64,000 bases of DNA from Phytophthora sp. 'mugwort' (Eukaryota; Oomycota; Peronosporomycetes; Peronosporales; Peronosporaceae), in NCBI GenBank assembly GCA_033558025.1, contig JAUCEF010000003.1, positions 1,011,001 to 1,075,000 on the forward strand. The letters run 5' to 3'. Below, one piece after another: positions 11,803 through 22,881 of this stretch (its first letter is position 1; each line of letters starts with the position of its first letter). Both the position numbers and the translations under genes were made by a program. Under the pieces are notes generated by a model that searched no databases, was not told the DNA's origin, and was given only the letters and a program-made list of their open reading frames with translations.

Positions 11803-12679
11803 CTACTTGCAGCGCGCGTCGTCTTCCAAACAGCAAGCAGCATCTCCCAACGGAGCTTTGTTACACCGGATGCAGACACATCCGTCGGTGTCTCGCTTGA
11901 CTTGCTTCCAGAAGTACAGGCAGACGAAGACTCCACCACTGTCACCGTCCTTCTGGATCGGTATCTTCGAGACAGTGACGTCGTACTTGTAGCCCACAAC
12001 ATCCCTGATAATTTCGTTGGCCATGCTCACCAACAGGTTCTTCGTCTTCTTCTTGTTCAGGCTGTCATACACGTGCTGTTTCTTGGCTTTTCGACCTAGG
12101 ACGAGGCAACATCAGTGGCTTTTGCCGATGTTCAAAGGCAGCAACACGTGGTCGGTACTATCGGTTTCCATACACACACGGATCTCCAGAATAGTCACTA
12201 CTGAGATCACTTTAACCTTTTCGTTTGAGTATGTTGTCGCAGACGAAGCTGGCGGAAGAAAAAGGATGGCGTTGTTGCTGTATGTCCGCTCCAGGTATAC
12301 CGCGAACGCCCCGGACCAGTGGGTCGCCCTCACCAGTGTTACCATCGTCGGCAATGTCGTCGATATCCGCTGAGGTCTCCTCAGCACTTCTAGCTTCCCC
12401 CGAGCCTTCCTCGCCACCTTCCCCAGCACCTCCAGCATTCTCCTCGTCTTTCGCATCGTCTTCCCCCTCGTCGCTCCCTTCAGCAACACCAGCGCGGCGT
12501 TCAAGCTCACACTCGAGGGACTTTCGAATGCGCGCTATAGCTTCTGTCTTCTCAGCACGAGTCCGTGCACTCGCCACATCCGACCTGCGAGCTTCTTTCG
12601 GCCACGCGAGCCTCCTCCTCTCTCTGTACAGCCTCTGCCACCGGCTGCTTGATGAGATGGTCTTGTACGTTCTTGCCAT
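11803..12679 (-). pseudogene. Ulp1-like (C48) cysteine protease, inactivated
   Basis: Read from 12679 down, a basic N-terminus (MARTYKTISSSSRWQRLYRE) leads to an acidic Glu/Gly-rich linker. After a frame change comes a Ulp1/SENP-type core: LLPLNIGKSH followed by a stop and CCLVLGRK (His block, where HW is expected and TGG has become TGA), YDSLN (the Asp block), then PIQKDGDSGGVFVCLYFW. In active enzymes the last block is Q.D...CGVF, so the nucleophile Cys is Gly here, one base away. The gene is dead as a SUMO-type protease. It lies between CAGGTAT arrays and is probably transposon cargo. Confidence 0.7.
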
Positions 12680-12814
12680 GACCTCGTTGCGTCGTAGCGC
12701 CGCGAGCGACGGGACTAGGACAACTAACTGCCTGCCGTGTCACCTCCGAGCTGAGTGGCTGTGGCTGAACGACAGAGCGAGAAGAAAAAAAATACGTTAA
12801 GGAAATTAAAACTT

Positions 12815-12870
12815 CGACCTGGCCAATACCTGGTCGCTATCCTGTCCAATACCTTTACCTGGGGCGTACC
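12815..12870 (-). repeat. CAGGTAT repeat array, right (inverted)
   Basis: ATACCTG at 12826, ATACCTT at 12849, TACCTGG at 12856 and ACCTGG at 12817 are reverse complements of the left array. Opposite orientation at the two sides of the Ulp1-like gene fits subterminal repeats of one element. No matching CACTA end was found on this side, so the end may be lost. Confidence 0.6.
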
Positions 12871-13206
12871 TTGCCGATAAAAAAATCAATTTTTGTTTGG
12901 GATTGGGGGTGATTGGGCATTTGCCTTACCCCTTTCTTACTCTCATGCACTTTTCCTATTGGCAAAAAAGTATATCCCTTAAGTGCGATTACGAAACATG
13001 CCTCTTCGAACTGACCTTCACTCCACACTTCCGAATCCTTCGAGAAGACGTCGTAGCGTACACCCGTCGTCGCCGCGCTGCGCTCACACCCACACCTACA
13101 TAGGCTCCGTCGCCTGCACAAGTCGCGTGCATCTTCCGCGCTCTCTCGCCTCTCTTCTCATCCCAGAAACCACCTTTAGAATCGCCATCTTCGCGTGTAA
13201 ATTGCC

Positions 13207-16200
13207 ATGTTTGACGGCAGCTTCAAGTCCTCGCGAAAGGTGAACCTCAGCGGTCGCAAGAAGCCCACGACGGGCTACAACGCGCGTCTCGCCTCGCTAT
13301 CAAGTTCCAGAGGTCATCATGACGACCTTCTGGCTGGCTCCAAGGAGGAGCTCATGCTGCAGAACCGTCTGGCCAGAGAGGAGCGTCACGCGATGAAGTC
13401 GCGCACGGCCGCCAGTATCCGGATCCAGACCCAGTACCGCCGTCTCCGGACCGCTGAGCAGGCCAGAGCCGAGGTGTTCAACCAGTTGGAGCAGCAGCTC
13501 ACGCAGACTTTACTGACGGGGGATATCCAGAACAGGGCGCTACCGACTCCGCAGCTGCAGCTTTTGCTGAGTCAGTTCCTCTTTGCCCGACCCCGGAGCG
13601 AGAAGAGTCGGGTGCCGATCGACAGGATACGCAAAGTACAAGACTATTTGGTGTTTATGCTGCTTGTGAGCTGTCTGAAGGGGACTAAGGACGCGAACAT
13701 GCTGGAAGCGGAGAAAGATGCGCGTTGGGTGTATCAAGTCACGAGGATGAGCGAGATTGCACTGCAGACTTTAGTCCAAGAGGAGTTGAGGACGTCGGCG
13801 ACAAACCCGGCGATTGCAGTGAACCCGTATTTGCTGCTGCTGGACACGTTGACGAATGCAGTCAAATATCCGACGCCGGAGGCACAGACGGCGCTGTCCA
13901 GCGTGTTATATCATCTCGGAATCACGGTGAGCTATGGGACTTTCGACGCGGCGAGCGCGTGCATTGTGCAGCAAGCGAAGGAGGGGGTATTTCGTGTGGA
14001 GAATGATCGATTGGTTCAAGTGATTGTTAATATTGTGGCTCAAACACTAAAGTTATTTGTTGAAGACCGACAGGAGCGAGCTGTTAAGATATCCCGACAA
14101 TTTGCGACGAGATGTTTACTCTCTGCCTCGTCAGCGAGCTCATCCATCACGAGTTTTGTGACGAATACTGTAGTTGGAACGACCCAAAAGCAGCAAGGTC
14201 TCTTTTGGACGTCCATGGTACAGCATCTTCGCGATAGTCCCGAGATGGCAAAATTATCGTGGCAGCAGCGCGCAATTGTCGTTGGAAATGTCGTCGAGCT
14301 GACGTCCATGTGCTCATTTGATGAAGCACTTGTAAGGATCATCCCATTTGTATTGTCAGAACTTGTGACACCTTCTCTGGTGCAATGGGCGTTCGATGTG
14401 AAGCATACGCAGCAAGATCCTATGGCACCTCAAGACGATTACGACATGGATGATGAAGCAGAAGTTCCAATCGTGCCTGCGACGTATCTGTCCATTGGAG
14501 ATTTTGCAGCAGACGAAGAAGTGCGATGTGGTGTCCTAGCGCTGGGCGAAACCGAGGCCACTGTGCGTGCACAGTGGCAAAAGCTTTGCCATAGCAACTT
14601 CAGTGCGCGATGCCTCGACGTGCTGTTGCACACGAACGTAGCGTCGTCGCAGTCTGGGGAGAATGCTGTTTCTCGGTTCTGCCATGTCTTGACTACAGTG
14701 CTTCTGTCTACTGGAAGATCGTACGTGTTGAGTGTGGCTGCAAGGTTTGCAAATCCACCTCCAGCATTGTTTGCTCTGCTGAGTGGAATGACAGTCGAGC
14801 AGTTTGCTGCCAACTCTTTTGCCTCTACGAACAACAAAAGTGTGATCAACAGTATGTGGCAGTGGATAAAGCCGAAAATTGAGAGCATCGCAGCTCAATG
14901 CTCGACGGGTTCGCTCATGAATGGGCCGCTGGCGTTTTCGACGTCCCAGTTGCACGTGCTGATTGTCTTTAATGCCATCTACAGTCACATGCTTTTGGGT
15001 CTTGACGACGAGGCTTTCTATGATGGCCAATGGCCACTTCGTTTGACTGAAGTGGAAGCCATCGTGACGTTTTTGAAGCAGTTTATCTACGATACATGCT
15101 GGACCATCACTAGCAACAACACACTATCGGTGAACAATATGGACGAAACGGAACTGGTATTGTTTTCCGCAGTTGTGTCGTCGATTAAGCTGTTCAACCA
15201 GCTCTACGATCGCGATTGTCGACGCCGCTTCATGCCTAGTGGAGCGTGGCTGTGGCCTTCCATGCCTGTGGTAAAGGAAATTGTGGACCTCGAATTGATG
15301 AAGGAGAACGGTAATCACGACGCTCATGCGATCTACATGCTGATGAATGGGAAGGCGTCGTCCCCTTATGCACGTGCAGCCTTAATCCTCGTGACAATCC
15401 CGCAAGTATTGTCGTTTAATGACCGTGTCCAGCTTTTCCAGAAATTGCTGGAAGACGGGAAGGCCCAAATTGGCAATATTCGTGATGAATTCTCTCGAGC
15501 TTTGCAAGTGCTGGTGAAACGCGATGAGATTGTAGACGACAGCTTTGATTTCTTTCAGAAAGTATGCGTGACGATGTCCCCTGCAGCTCTCAAATCGCGC
15601 GTCAAAGTCACTTTCATCAACGAGCAGGGCCTTGAAGAGGCTGGTATTGACGGTGGTGGCGTGTTTAAGGAGTATATGGACAGCCTGACCAAGAGTGCTT
15701 TCTCGCCCGAGTATGGCTTCTTTCTGGAAACCGAGCAGCACCTATTGTACCCGAATCCAGGCTCGAAATATCTTGTAGACACGCGCAAAGAGGCTCTGGA
15801 CCGTTATCGCTTCCTGGGTCGTGTTCTGGCCAAGGCTGTATACGAGAATATCCTGGTGGAGCCACAGTTTGCGGCATTTTTCTTAAACAAACTTCTGGGC
15901 AAGTTTAATTACATTGACGACTTGCATTCGTTGGACCCGGAACTGTACAAGTCCCTCATGCGTCTCAAACACTACGATGGTGATGTGGAGGACCTGGCGC
16001 TGACATTTAGCGTGAGCGAGATGGAGTTTGGACAAGTGGTGACACGGAACCTCGTACCTGATGGAGCGAACATCCCCGTCACGAATGACAACCGGATTCG
16101 GTACATTCACTTGATGGCCAACTACAAACTCAATGTGTTATCCTCTATAGAGAGTGCCGCGTTCCTCAAGGGTTTTCGGGACTTGATTCCGGGGACTTGG

Positions 16201-16605
16201 ATTCAAATGTTCGCCCCTGCTGAGCTGCAGATGCTTATTGGTGGCACTGCCACGCACATCGATATTGACGACTGGGAGCGCCATACGGTATATGGTGGCG
16301 GCTACCACCCGTCCCAACGGATTATCCATTGGTTTTGGGAGATTGTGAGGGAGGATTTCACAGCTGAAGACCGCGCGGCAATGCTCAAGTTCGTCACGAG
16401 CTGCTCTCGGCAACCATTGCTAGGCTTCTCGAAGCTGCAACCTCAGATATGTATACACCAAGTGCGTGTGGAAGACGATGAGCGATTGCCGTCCAGTGCG
16501 ACGTGTATGAATCTGCTCAAGCTACCAGCATATTCCAACAGAGAGGTTATGCGCAAGAAACTGTTATACGCCATTAGATCCAACGCAGGCTTCGACTTGT
16601 CATAA
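13207..16605 (+). CDS. UBE3C: HECT E3 ubiquitin ligase, UBE3C/Hul5 type
   Basis: 1132 residues, no intron. It transfers ubiquitin from an E2 through a thioester on its own Cys and then to substrates; yeast Hul5 and animal UBE3C act with the proteasome to extend chains. The N-terminus MFDGSFKSSRKVNLSG resembles the UBE3C start, followed by an IQ-like helix (AASIRIQTQYRRLR, about residues 67-81). The HECT domain spans about 790-1132: INEQGLEEAGIDGGGVFKEY opens it, and the catalytic Cys is C1100 in SSATCMNLLKLP. The protein ends GFDLS, close to the family's GFELS. The ATG at 13207 is the first in frame. Length and intact motifs support a working gene. UBE3B is the alternative, but the N-terminus favours UBE3C. 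Confidence 0.93.
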   Translation: MFDGSFKSSRKVNLSGRKKPTTGYNARLASLSSSRGHHDDLLAGSKEELMLQNRLAREERHAMKSRTAASIRIQTQYRRLRTAEQARAEVFNQLEQQLTQTLLTGDIQNRALPTPQLQLLLSQFLFARPRSEKSRVPIDRIRKVQDYLVFMLLVSCLKGTKDANMLEAEKDARWVYQVTRMSEIALQTLVQEELRTSATNPAIAVNPYLLLLDTLTNAVKYPTPEAQTALSSVLYHLGITVSYGTFDAASACIVQQAKEGVFRVENDRLVQVIVNIVAQTLKLFVEDRQERAVKISRQFATRCLLSASSASSSITSFVTNTVVGTTQKQQGLFWTSMVQHLRDSPEMAKLSWQQRAIVVGNVVELTSMCSFDEALVRIIPFVLSELVTPSLVQWAFDVKHTQQDPMAPQDDYDMDDEAEVPIVPATYLSIGDFAADEEVRCGVLALGETEATVRAQWQKLCHSNFSARCLDVLLHTNVASSQSGENAVSRFCHVLTTVLLSTGRSYVLSVAARFANPPPALFALLSGMTVEQFAANSFASTNNKSVINSMWQWIKPKIESIAAQCSTGSLMNGPLAFSTSQLHVLIVFNAIYSHMLLGLDDEAFYDGQWPLRLTEVEAIVTFLKQFIYDTCWTITSNNTLSVNNMDETELVLFSAVVSSIKLFNQLYDRDCRRRFMPSGAWLWPSMPVVKEIVDLELMKENGNHDAHAIYMLMNGKASSPYARAALILVTIPQVLSFNDRVQLFQKLLEDGKAQIGNIRDEFSRALQVLVKRDEIVDDSFDFFQKVCVTMSPAALKSRVKVTFINEQGLEEAGIDGGGVFKEYMDSLTKSAFSPEYGFFLETEQHLLYPNPGSKYLVDTRKEALDRYRFLGRVLAKAVYENILVEPQFAAFFLNKLLGKFNYIDDLHSLDPELYKSLMRLKHYDGDVEDLALTFSVSEMEFGQVVTRNLVPDGANIPVTNDNRIRYIHLMANYKLNVLSSIESAAFLKGFRDLIPGTWIQMFAPAELQMLIGGTATHIDIDDWERHTVYGGGYHPSQRIIHWFWEIVREDFTAEDRAAMLKFVTSCSRQPLLGFSKLQPQICIHQVRVEDDERLPSSATCMNLLKLPAYSNREVMRKKLLYAIRSNAGFDLS

Positions 16606-16727
16606 AATATGATACTTGAGAATGTAAAGTTCTTGCTATAGTCGTTCTGATTCAGAACTTCTGATCGCATGTTCCCTGTTTGCACATCATTCTTGGACCC
16701 CCCAGTCACTGAAACATCGGACGGAAA

Positions 16728-18685
16728 ATGGTTAAGAGCTACGGAACGGAGACCGTCGACTTTGCGCATGAGGAGGACGCTTTCGTCGAGCGTCCAGTCC
16801 GTGTTAGCCAGCATCGCAAGTCATGGAAGACGATGGCGCTCGCTACGGTCCTGGGGATCGCTGGCTTAAGCTACGTCGTCACGATGCACAAGACGTTGGC
16901 AGCTCAGCACCAGCTTCTTACCAAGATGCAACAGCAACTGTGACAAAAAGCTCGATGTACATGACACGATAATGGTCTCGCAGACACTTATACGAGGTGT
17001 GTTTGGTATGTTGCTATAGGGATGCGATGCACTCTGCTGTCGTCATGGACGATACTTCCTCGGACAGTAAAAAGTTTAAGAAGGTCAAGAAGGTCCCAAC
17101 CAAGTTCGCAGTCAGCTACATCACCCCGTTGAAGACGCAGGACGAGCGTGGCACGTGCTGGGATTTCGCTACGGTCGGCGTCTTGGAGAATAGCTACAGA
17201 CAGCAGGGAGTTGCTCACGGTTGGCTGCAGGAAGACGAGTACATGGCGATCTCGGAGCAAGCGTATGGCGCCGAAGTGCTGCGACTGTGTGCTGGTGAAG
17301 GCACTCCTGGTTCTCCACAACAAGTGGCGTGCTTGATCCCGGGCAACGGCATCTGGAAGAACTCGACGGAAGGAGGTGACGCGACGTTGCTCTTATACTT
17401 GATGAACGGGCTAAAGGACAACATTTACCCCCATTCAATCTGTCGATACTACCCCGATGATGGCAACGACACGACGTGTGCTGGCTTGACATCTGACAAG
17501 CGCCAGACGAATCCGCTACGTCTGAAGCTCAAGAGGATGGAAACGTTAATGGACGAAATGTCGATTAAGCGCACAATGCTTAAACACCGCCAAGCCATGG
17601 CGTTGACGACAGCGACACCTTACACGACGCATTATTACCCATGTATCGGCGAGCTTGCTGGAGAAGACCGTTGTAATCCTGTATCAACGGAGTGTACACT
17701 ATGTCCACCGGAATTATTGATGACAACTTGCTGTATTCCGATTGATAATGGAGAGAACTACAACATGAATGGCGAGTTCATCACGAGTCATGTCATGAAC
17801 CCTGAGGGGGGTCATGTCATGACTTTGGTCGGCTACAACGACCTTTTCCGTACCAAACAAGGCTACACCGGCGGATTTATCCTTAAAAACTCGTGGTTCG
17901 ATGGCATCCACCCCACGCTTGGACCCATGCACGCTCGAGGCAGCCACAGTCTTAAGTACTGGCTGCAGGAAATCACAGACTGGGAGGAGGCCAGCATGTG
18001 TCCCAACAGCTACGATCCCGAGAACTGGTACCAGTGCGGCAACACGGCCGAAGTGATCGATGCAAGACGCCATGGGGACCCAGGCATGAACATTCCACTC
18101 CCAATCAAGCGCTCGAGCACCATCAGCGACGGGGTGGAGTCGTGTCTGTCCCAGGAAACGGAGTTGTACGCGAACGTGAGCTTACAGCCCCTTCATTTGC
18201 GCTGCACTGACCCGAACTGGTGCGTCGTTAGCGATGATTACACGTACTTTGTGCGCAATACGACGCAGTGGGGCGACCGCATGCTGCGGATGTGCTTGTT
18301 TGAGTACAACACGGTCAGTAGCAACTCGATGGAGCTGTGCTTACCGCCGATGCTGGCACAGAAGATCGCGTATGTGTTGTCGCCTGTGCCCGAGGAGGTG
18401 CGCGAGAACGACCCGGACGTATGCGGTTTCTACTTGTACCCGTACGAGGTGCAGCAGCAGTACAAGGCGCAATTTGGCAACTTTTACGTCAATAACTTCG
18501 AGATCGAGTGGCACGCGCAGTCGTACGCGGCGAACAAGGCGTCGTACCCGGGGCTGGACTACAGCGAAGTGGAGCAGTCGACGCGCAAGCAGAACGCGTA
18601 CAAGTTCGTGGGTCCGTTCCCGTTCGCTCGCATCGTCGACAAGAAGGACCTACCGAACGTGAACGACGTACGTGTATCAGTTTAA
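16728..18685 (+). CDS. Membrane-anchored papain-like (C1) peptidase, one intron
   Basis: Two exons, 16728-16939 and 17020-18685, give 625 residues; the proposed 80-base intron ends in CTATAG and keeps the frame. Its donor is GTGACA, which is unusual, so the splice is an inference. Exon 1 encodes a short cytosolic tail and one hydrophobic segment (about 36-53), giving a type II membrane protein. Exon 2 carries the C1 triad: C117 in DERGTCWDF, H336 in EGGHVMTLVGY and N361 in ILKNSWF. Many cysteines suggest an extracellular or vesicle-lumen domain. The substrate is unknown. TCATTCTTGG at 16687, about 40 bases before the ATG, could be the initiator. If the splice is wrong, translation could start at the exon 2 ATG at 17030. 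Confidence 0.8.
16940..17019 (+). other. Proposed intron of the C1-like peptidase gene
   Basis: Removing these 80 bases joins CT|G as a Leu codon, removes the TGA stop at 16941, and adds an anchor to a protease that otherwise starts without a signal. The acceptor is good; the donor GTGACA departs from the usual GTRNGT. Confidence 0.6.
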
Positions 18686-18804
18686 AAAAATCACAGTATC
18701 CGGATAGGATAGGAAATAATCATGGATTTTCTTGTTACTTAAGTAAGTCTTAGATTTGGTGACCAGCACTCTTATATGAACATATTTGACTTGACGATTC
18801 TATT

Positions 18805-19296
18805 TTACTCGTCATTTCCGACGCTGTCGTCTCCTTGGAGACTCCCATCGTCCTCGAGATTGACGTCGACGCACTTGTTGAATGAGCAGTAGTAGCCGTC
18901 CTCGCAGCCATCTTCAAAGAAACCTGTGGCGAGGTTGAAACACTCGCCGTCGTAGCTCGGGCCACGGCACTTGATGCTGCCGTTCTCGCAGAACTTTCCG
19001 GCGGAGCAAAGGATGTGGCAGGTCCGGCCGTCGACTGGCTCGGCAGACACCCGACAGAGGTCGTCGATGCACGCGTACCCGTCGTCACATCCGTCTTGGA
19101 ACAGAGCCATCGTGGCGTTGTAGCACTCGGTGTCGTTCTTGGCAGCTCGGCATTCACCGATGGAGCTGTCGCAGTATTCCCGGGTGCCGTTACACCCGTC
19201 AGTTAAGCACACAGGTTCGTACGAGCCGGTAGTTGCAACTGCCCCCAGACACAACTTTGAGGTGAGGACGGTACATACCAGCGCCGAGATCTTCAT
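18805..19296 (-). CDS. Secreted 16-cysteine repeat protein
   Basis: 163 residues starting MKISALVCTVLTSKLCLGAVA, a signal peptide of about 21 residues. The mature part has 16 Cys in two tandem units of eight; the units share CR....(D)ECYNAT/ECFNLAT....DGC(D/E)DGY.C.....C. The tail is acidic. The frame is open upstream to 19392, but the ATG at 19296 is preferred because it starts the signal peptide and because an initiator-like site lies 29 bases upstream. No RxLR motif is seen. It could be an apoplastic protein or effector of the plant pathogen, or a structural wall protein; the family is not recognised. Confidence 0.8.
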   Translation of the reverse strand: MKISALVCTVLTSKLCLGAVATTGSYEPVCLTDGCNGTREYCDSSIGECRAAKNDTECYNATMALFQDGCDDGYACIDDLCRVSAEPVDGRTCHILCSAGKFCENGSIKCRGPSYDGECFNLATGFFEDGCEDGYYCSFNKCVDVNLEDDGSLQGDDSVGNDE

Positions 19297-19324
19297 CTTG
19301 AGGACAACTTGCGGTTCAGGCAGC

Positions 19325-19340
19325 AAAATCAGGAATGACT
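19325..19340 (-). promoter_or_regulatory. Oomycete initiator-like core promoter
   Basis: The minus strand reads AGTCATTCCTGATTTT, matching the GCTCATTYYNCAWTTT consensus at about 13 of 16 positions, 29-44 bases before the ATG at 19296. Confidence 0.5.
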
Positions 19341-19655
19341 CGAAAAGGACGCGCAATCCTTGTCCCAGCGACTTCTCGGTCAGGATGCGCACCTGCCAAA
19401 TGATTCATGACTTAAGGGCTCATTTCTGCCGGCCAATAGCTTTCATTCACACTGCATTTGCGTTGGAGCACTTGGTGCAGCCCGATACTTGTCGATGCAG
19501 TATGTACCGGGTAATAGCTGGGGACGTCGACCGAGTGGTTGCTGAGCGACGCCCCTGGAAGGCGTGTGAAGATGAAGAATTGTTTAATTACTTAGTGACC
19601 AACCACTGGGTAGCCTCGCTCACCTTATGGTGGGTGAATAATATGCTTGCACAGC

Positions 19656-19810
19656 AAATCATGAATCATTAATTCATCTTACACCTCCAATCTGGAAATC
19701 ATGAATCATTAATTCATCTTACACCTCCAATCTGGAGGTGTAAGATGAATTAATGATTCATGATTTGCATAAGATGCTTACACCTCCAGATTGGAGGTGT
19801 AAGCATCTTA
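19656..19810. repeat. Composite hairpin element (MITE-like)
   Basis: A 40-base unit at 19656-19695 repeats directly at 19696-19735. From 19696 to 19766 the sequence is a hairpin with 34-base arms and a 3-base loop centred on CTCCA-ATC-TGGAG. A second hairpin follows at 19770-19810 with 19-base arms around CTCCA-GAT-TGGAG. All share the ACACCTCCA core, so these look like partly copied ends of one TIR element. Confidence 0.85.
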
Positions 19811-22790
19811 CTAAGATGAAGCTGGAGTCCAACCCATTGGCGACCCCCAAAAATTTGTCTGCCAACTGCGTTTCGACACTAAGATGCAGCGACATGAGAA
19901 GGGAATTTGTACGTATTCTAATTGAGGAATACAACGGATCCGAGCTTTTTTCTCAATTAGAATGCAAGCCAACCTAGTTAAATAAAACCTGTTTTACCAG
20001 CTACAGTAGTCGCTGTAACTTATTGTTAGGAGAAGCGGGAATATCTAACCAGCTAAGGGGTTGAAGCTTGCAGGTGCGAGCTGCGGTCGGGCGATGTATT
20101 ACTGACTGCAGGCGTCTGGCCGATCAACTGGCATATATCGTTGACGCACTGGTAAATGCTCGCAAACCACCATCATCACAAGATGAACGGTACTATACAT
20201 GTAGTTGAAAGCCGAAAAAACGAAAACTAGCAAATTGGCAAGCGTTTATCGATGCTGGCGTATTTTGACTCTTAGTACTCGTCGTTTTTTAGTTAGGCGA
20301 GCGACTCTCATTGAGTGAGGCATCAGAGTATTATTTGACTACGTCGCATGGCCTACTCCAGTTGCCTTCTAAGCTTGATACTCTCCCCATCTCAGGTCGC
20401 GATTGTCCCGTTGAACGGTTGAAGCATTCGTCGTCGTTTAGGCAGCTGCAAAAGGGTAGCTACATATGTTTACCTATTTGAACTTGGACCAGTACCGGTA
20501 GTAATTAAGAAAAAGGTACTACGAAGGATATCTGGTAGTTAGTTACCCTTATCTGGAATTTTTCAGATTCCAGTAAAGGGAGTTTGAAAAGATTCCAGAT
20601 AAGGGTAACTAATTAGGGAAGACGTGTTCTCTTTTTTGGTTAGGGACAGCGTTGAAAGCGAAAAATTCATTAGAGGCTACTGCAGTCTATCCTACCTCTT
20701 TACTACGGAGCAGCGTGTATGTCTGTCAAGTCCTGTGCCGAGCGCTCGAACCATCTCAAGGCCGTCAATCGATCTCTTGAGCTTGCTGCCTGAAATCCCA
20801 GTGTCCATCTCGTGTATAATACCATAGTTCGCGCGGCGGGGTAATGTTGTATCGCCGCGCGAGTCCGCGACCGAAGTTAGTAGACTCGCCATTTGTGATG
20901 GTGACATACATTCGAGCTTTGGTGTTTGCATGGTGTGAAGTTCACACTGTGAACTTCAAGTGAATTCATGCCATTCGACTAATCAGAAATGTAGATGCTT
21001 TAACATCAAAAACAAAACCTTGGCGTCATATATTTTACTGAGTCCTTAATCCTGTGGAAGGGGACCAGTTTAGCGTCAAGCCACTTGCCGTTCTTGACGA
21101 CTTCCGCCAAGCAGACTAAGGCAGCAGCGACGAGAACGGCGGAAGCTCCATTCCTGTCGTGTGTGAATCTTGCTCAGCTTCGAGAGGGACTGTAGGGCAA
21201 ACTCTTCACACACCTGAAACTGGAAGGGTTTTAGTTGGACGAATGGTGTGCGAAGCCAAAGATTTTGACAACTACATGTACTTCCTGCAGCAATGCTATT
21301 CGCGGCACGTAGAGCTCGAAAATAAATAAGCTCTGGCTGACCCAGTCGGCTATCTGTCCGCGTGGAACAGCGCGCACTCGACATACTTGGCGGCGCCGTT
21401 GACATCACCCTGAGGGGTCAGGATCCCTGATCATTGAGTATACTTGGCCAGGGACGGAAAAGAAACATTCGGCAACTGCGGTGCCACTTGTTTTTGCGCC
21501 CAAGTCATTGTCCATGTGATAATCTTAGTGAGGCGCGCTGTCTTGCTCAACAGCGGCCTGTACCTTCGCCATGACCGCAGTGCTGCAAGGATAGCGCCGC
21601 TCAAATTCTGCCAATTGCCCCGTGCTCCCATTTGCTTCTGAGGCGCTTCGTGGCACACACGAATGTCATCCGAGGGCGAAATCTGCTCGTCCGATTAATC
21701 CTGCCATAGGAAATAAGCTTACCCCTCAAACAACGCACCTAAGTCCAGGCTGGTGGCATTGAGCTGTCAGTGTCGAGCACGTAAGAACTCCACGGATACC
21801 TCCTGAAACTGAAAGATAGTACAGCGAATACATTTCTAGGGGGTAGACACGATGGCCAGCTATCTCAGCGATATGAGTACTCATGTTTGGCCTCTGGCCT
21901 CGTCGTACAAACACGCTTTCCTGCGCGAGAATTAAGCTTTTCATACGGTCAGATGTCTTCTAGTTTCAAAGTCCAATGGGTTCGTTTGTAGACTTGTAAA
22001 TCAGCTCGCGTCCAGCATGCCGATTTTCGTTTGACACAGAGTTCACGCGGTTCAGATTGCAGTATCTTGGGTCGGAAAGCAAACCATCGGCCAGGCTGTC
22101 CAGCGCACTGCAAGCTCGAAAGACAGCAGCAGGTAGCAGAGGCAACAAGGAAGCTGCCACAATGGCTACTGGGACACTGACACGCCGTGCTCACGTGGAT
22201 ATCTGGGAAAGCCTTGTTCTTACGATTCAGGTCCTGGTTGGGGGCCCACACATTATCGGTGGCAAATCAGGCAGATTAAACCTGCATCGCGTCTTGCTCG
22301 CCAACGACGTCAGGTGCTGGCGAACGGTTTCCGACGGCCAGGATTGTTCGCAAACGCCTTGCCATTCATGCCTCCTCGCAGCCATTCCAAGCTTGAACTT
22401 GTTTCAACCCAGAGGCTGCATCAGATCATACCTTAAAGCCACTCACTCCCAACTTGCACGTATCACTGCCTTCAAGTACGAGCGGATCACCTGACACTAC
22501 GTAAAAAGTGGCAGCGATCCCTACACGGAGCATAGATATGTCCTCGGGGTCGTTTTGCTTGCGGACACGACGCTACACTGCCTCCCTCAATCGACATGGC
22601 GAAGGTCAATATCAAGTAGCGATCACAGTCCACAACGGCCTCTATGCCCCCCTAGCAGCGTCTTGGAGCACGCGAGTGTCTCTCGAAGCTTTTTTTTTTA
22701 ATGCAAAACAAAAGTATCCATGTTCACCGAAAAGGTGAACAATACGTTTTCGTAATCAACTTCTTATTGGCTAAATCACATTCTCCACTA
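19811..22790. other. Gene-poor stretch
   Basis: Apart from the hairpin at 20539 I see no supportable gene. Minus-strand frames at about 21000-22250 have some protein-like content (for example GAAKYVECALFHAD near 21380 and VCEEFALQSLSKLSKIH near 21190) broken by stops. This may be a decayed multi-exon gene of unknown family. Confidence 0.4.
20539..20612. repeat. 74-base hairpin element
   Basis: TTAGTTACCCTTATCTGGAA (from 20539) pairs with its reverse complement ending at 20612; the arms are about 21 bases and perfect. Likely a tiny MITE or solo terminus. Confidence 0.8.
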
Positions 22791-22881
22791 GCTATTGGAC
22801 AAAATACTACCGATCTATTTTATTGTTACGTTGCCGCAACTCATTTGGAGCTCTTCGACCCTCCCTCCCCCTCTTGCCGCC

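Noticed and set aside
12225..12800. 191-residue plus-strand frame rich in Ser, Pro and Ala
   Set aside because: It is the antisense of the acidic linker of the Ulp1-like pseudogene.
18805..19296. RxLR or Crinkler effector
   Set aside because: No RxLR-dEER or LFLAK motif after the signal peptide in this protein or in the one at 44836.
19656..19810. CRISPR-like array
   Set aside because: The repeats are palindromic, too few and without spacers; the genome is eukaryotic.
22795..22881. N-terminal extension of ADP-glucokinase
   Set aside because: A likely initiator falls inside it, and the second ATG has a strong context and begins the membrane segment.
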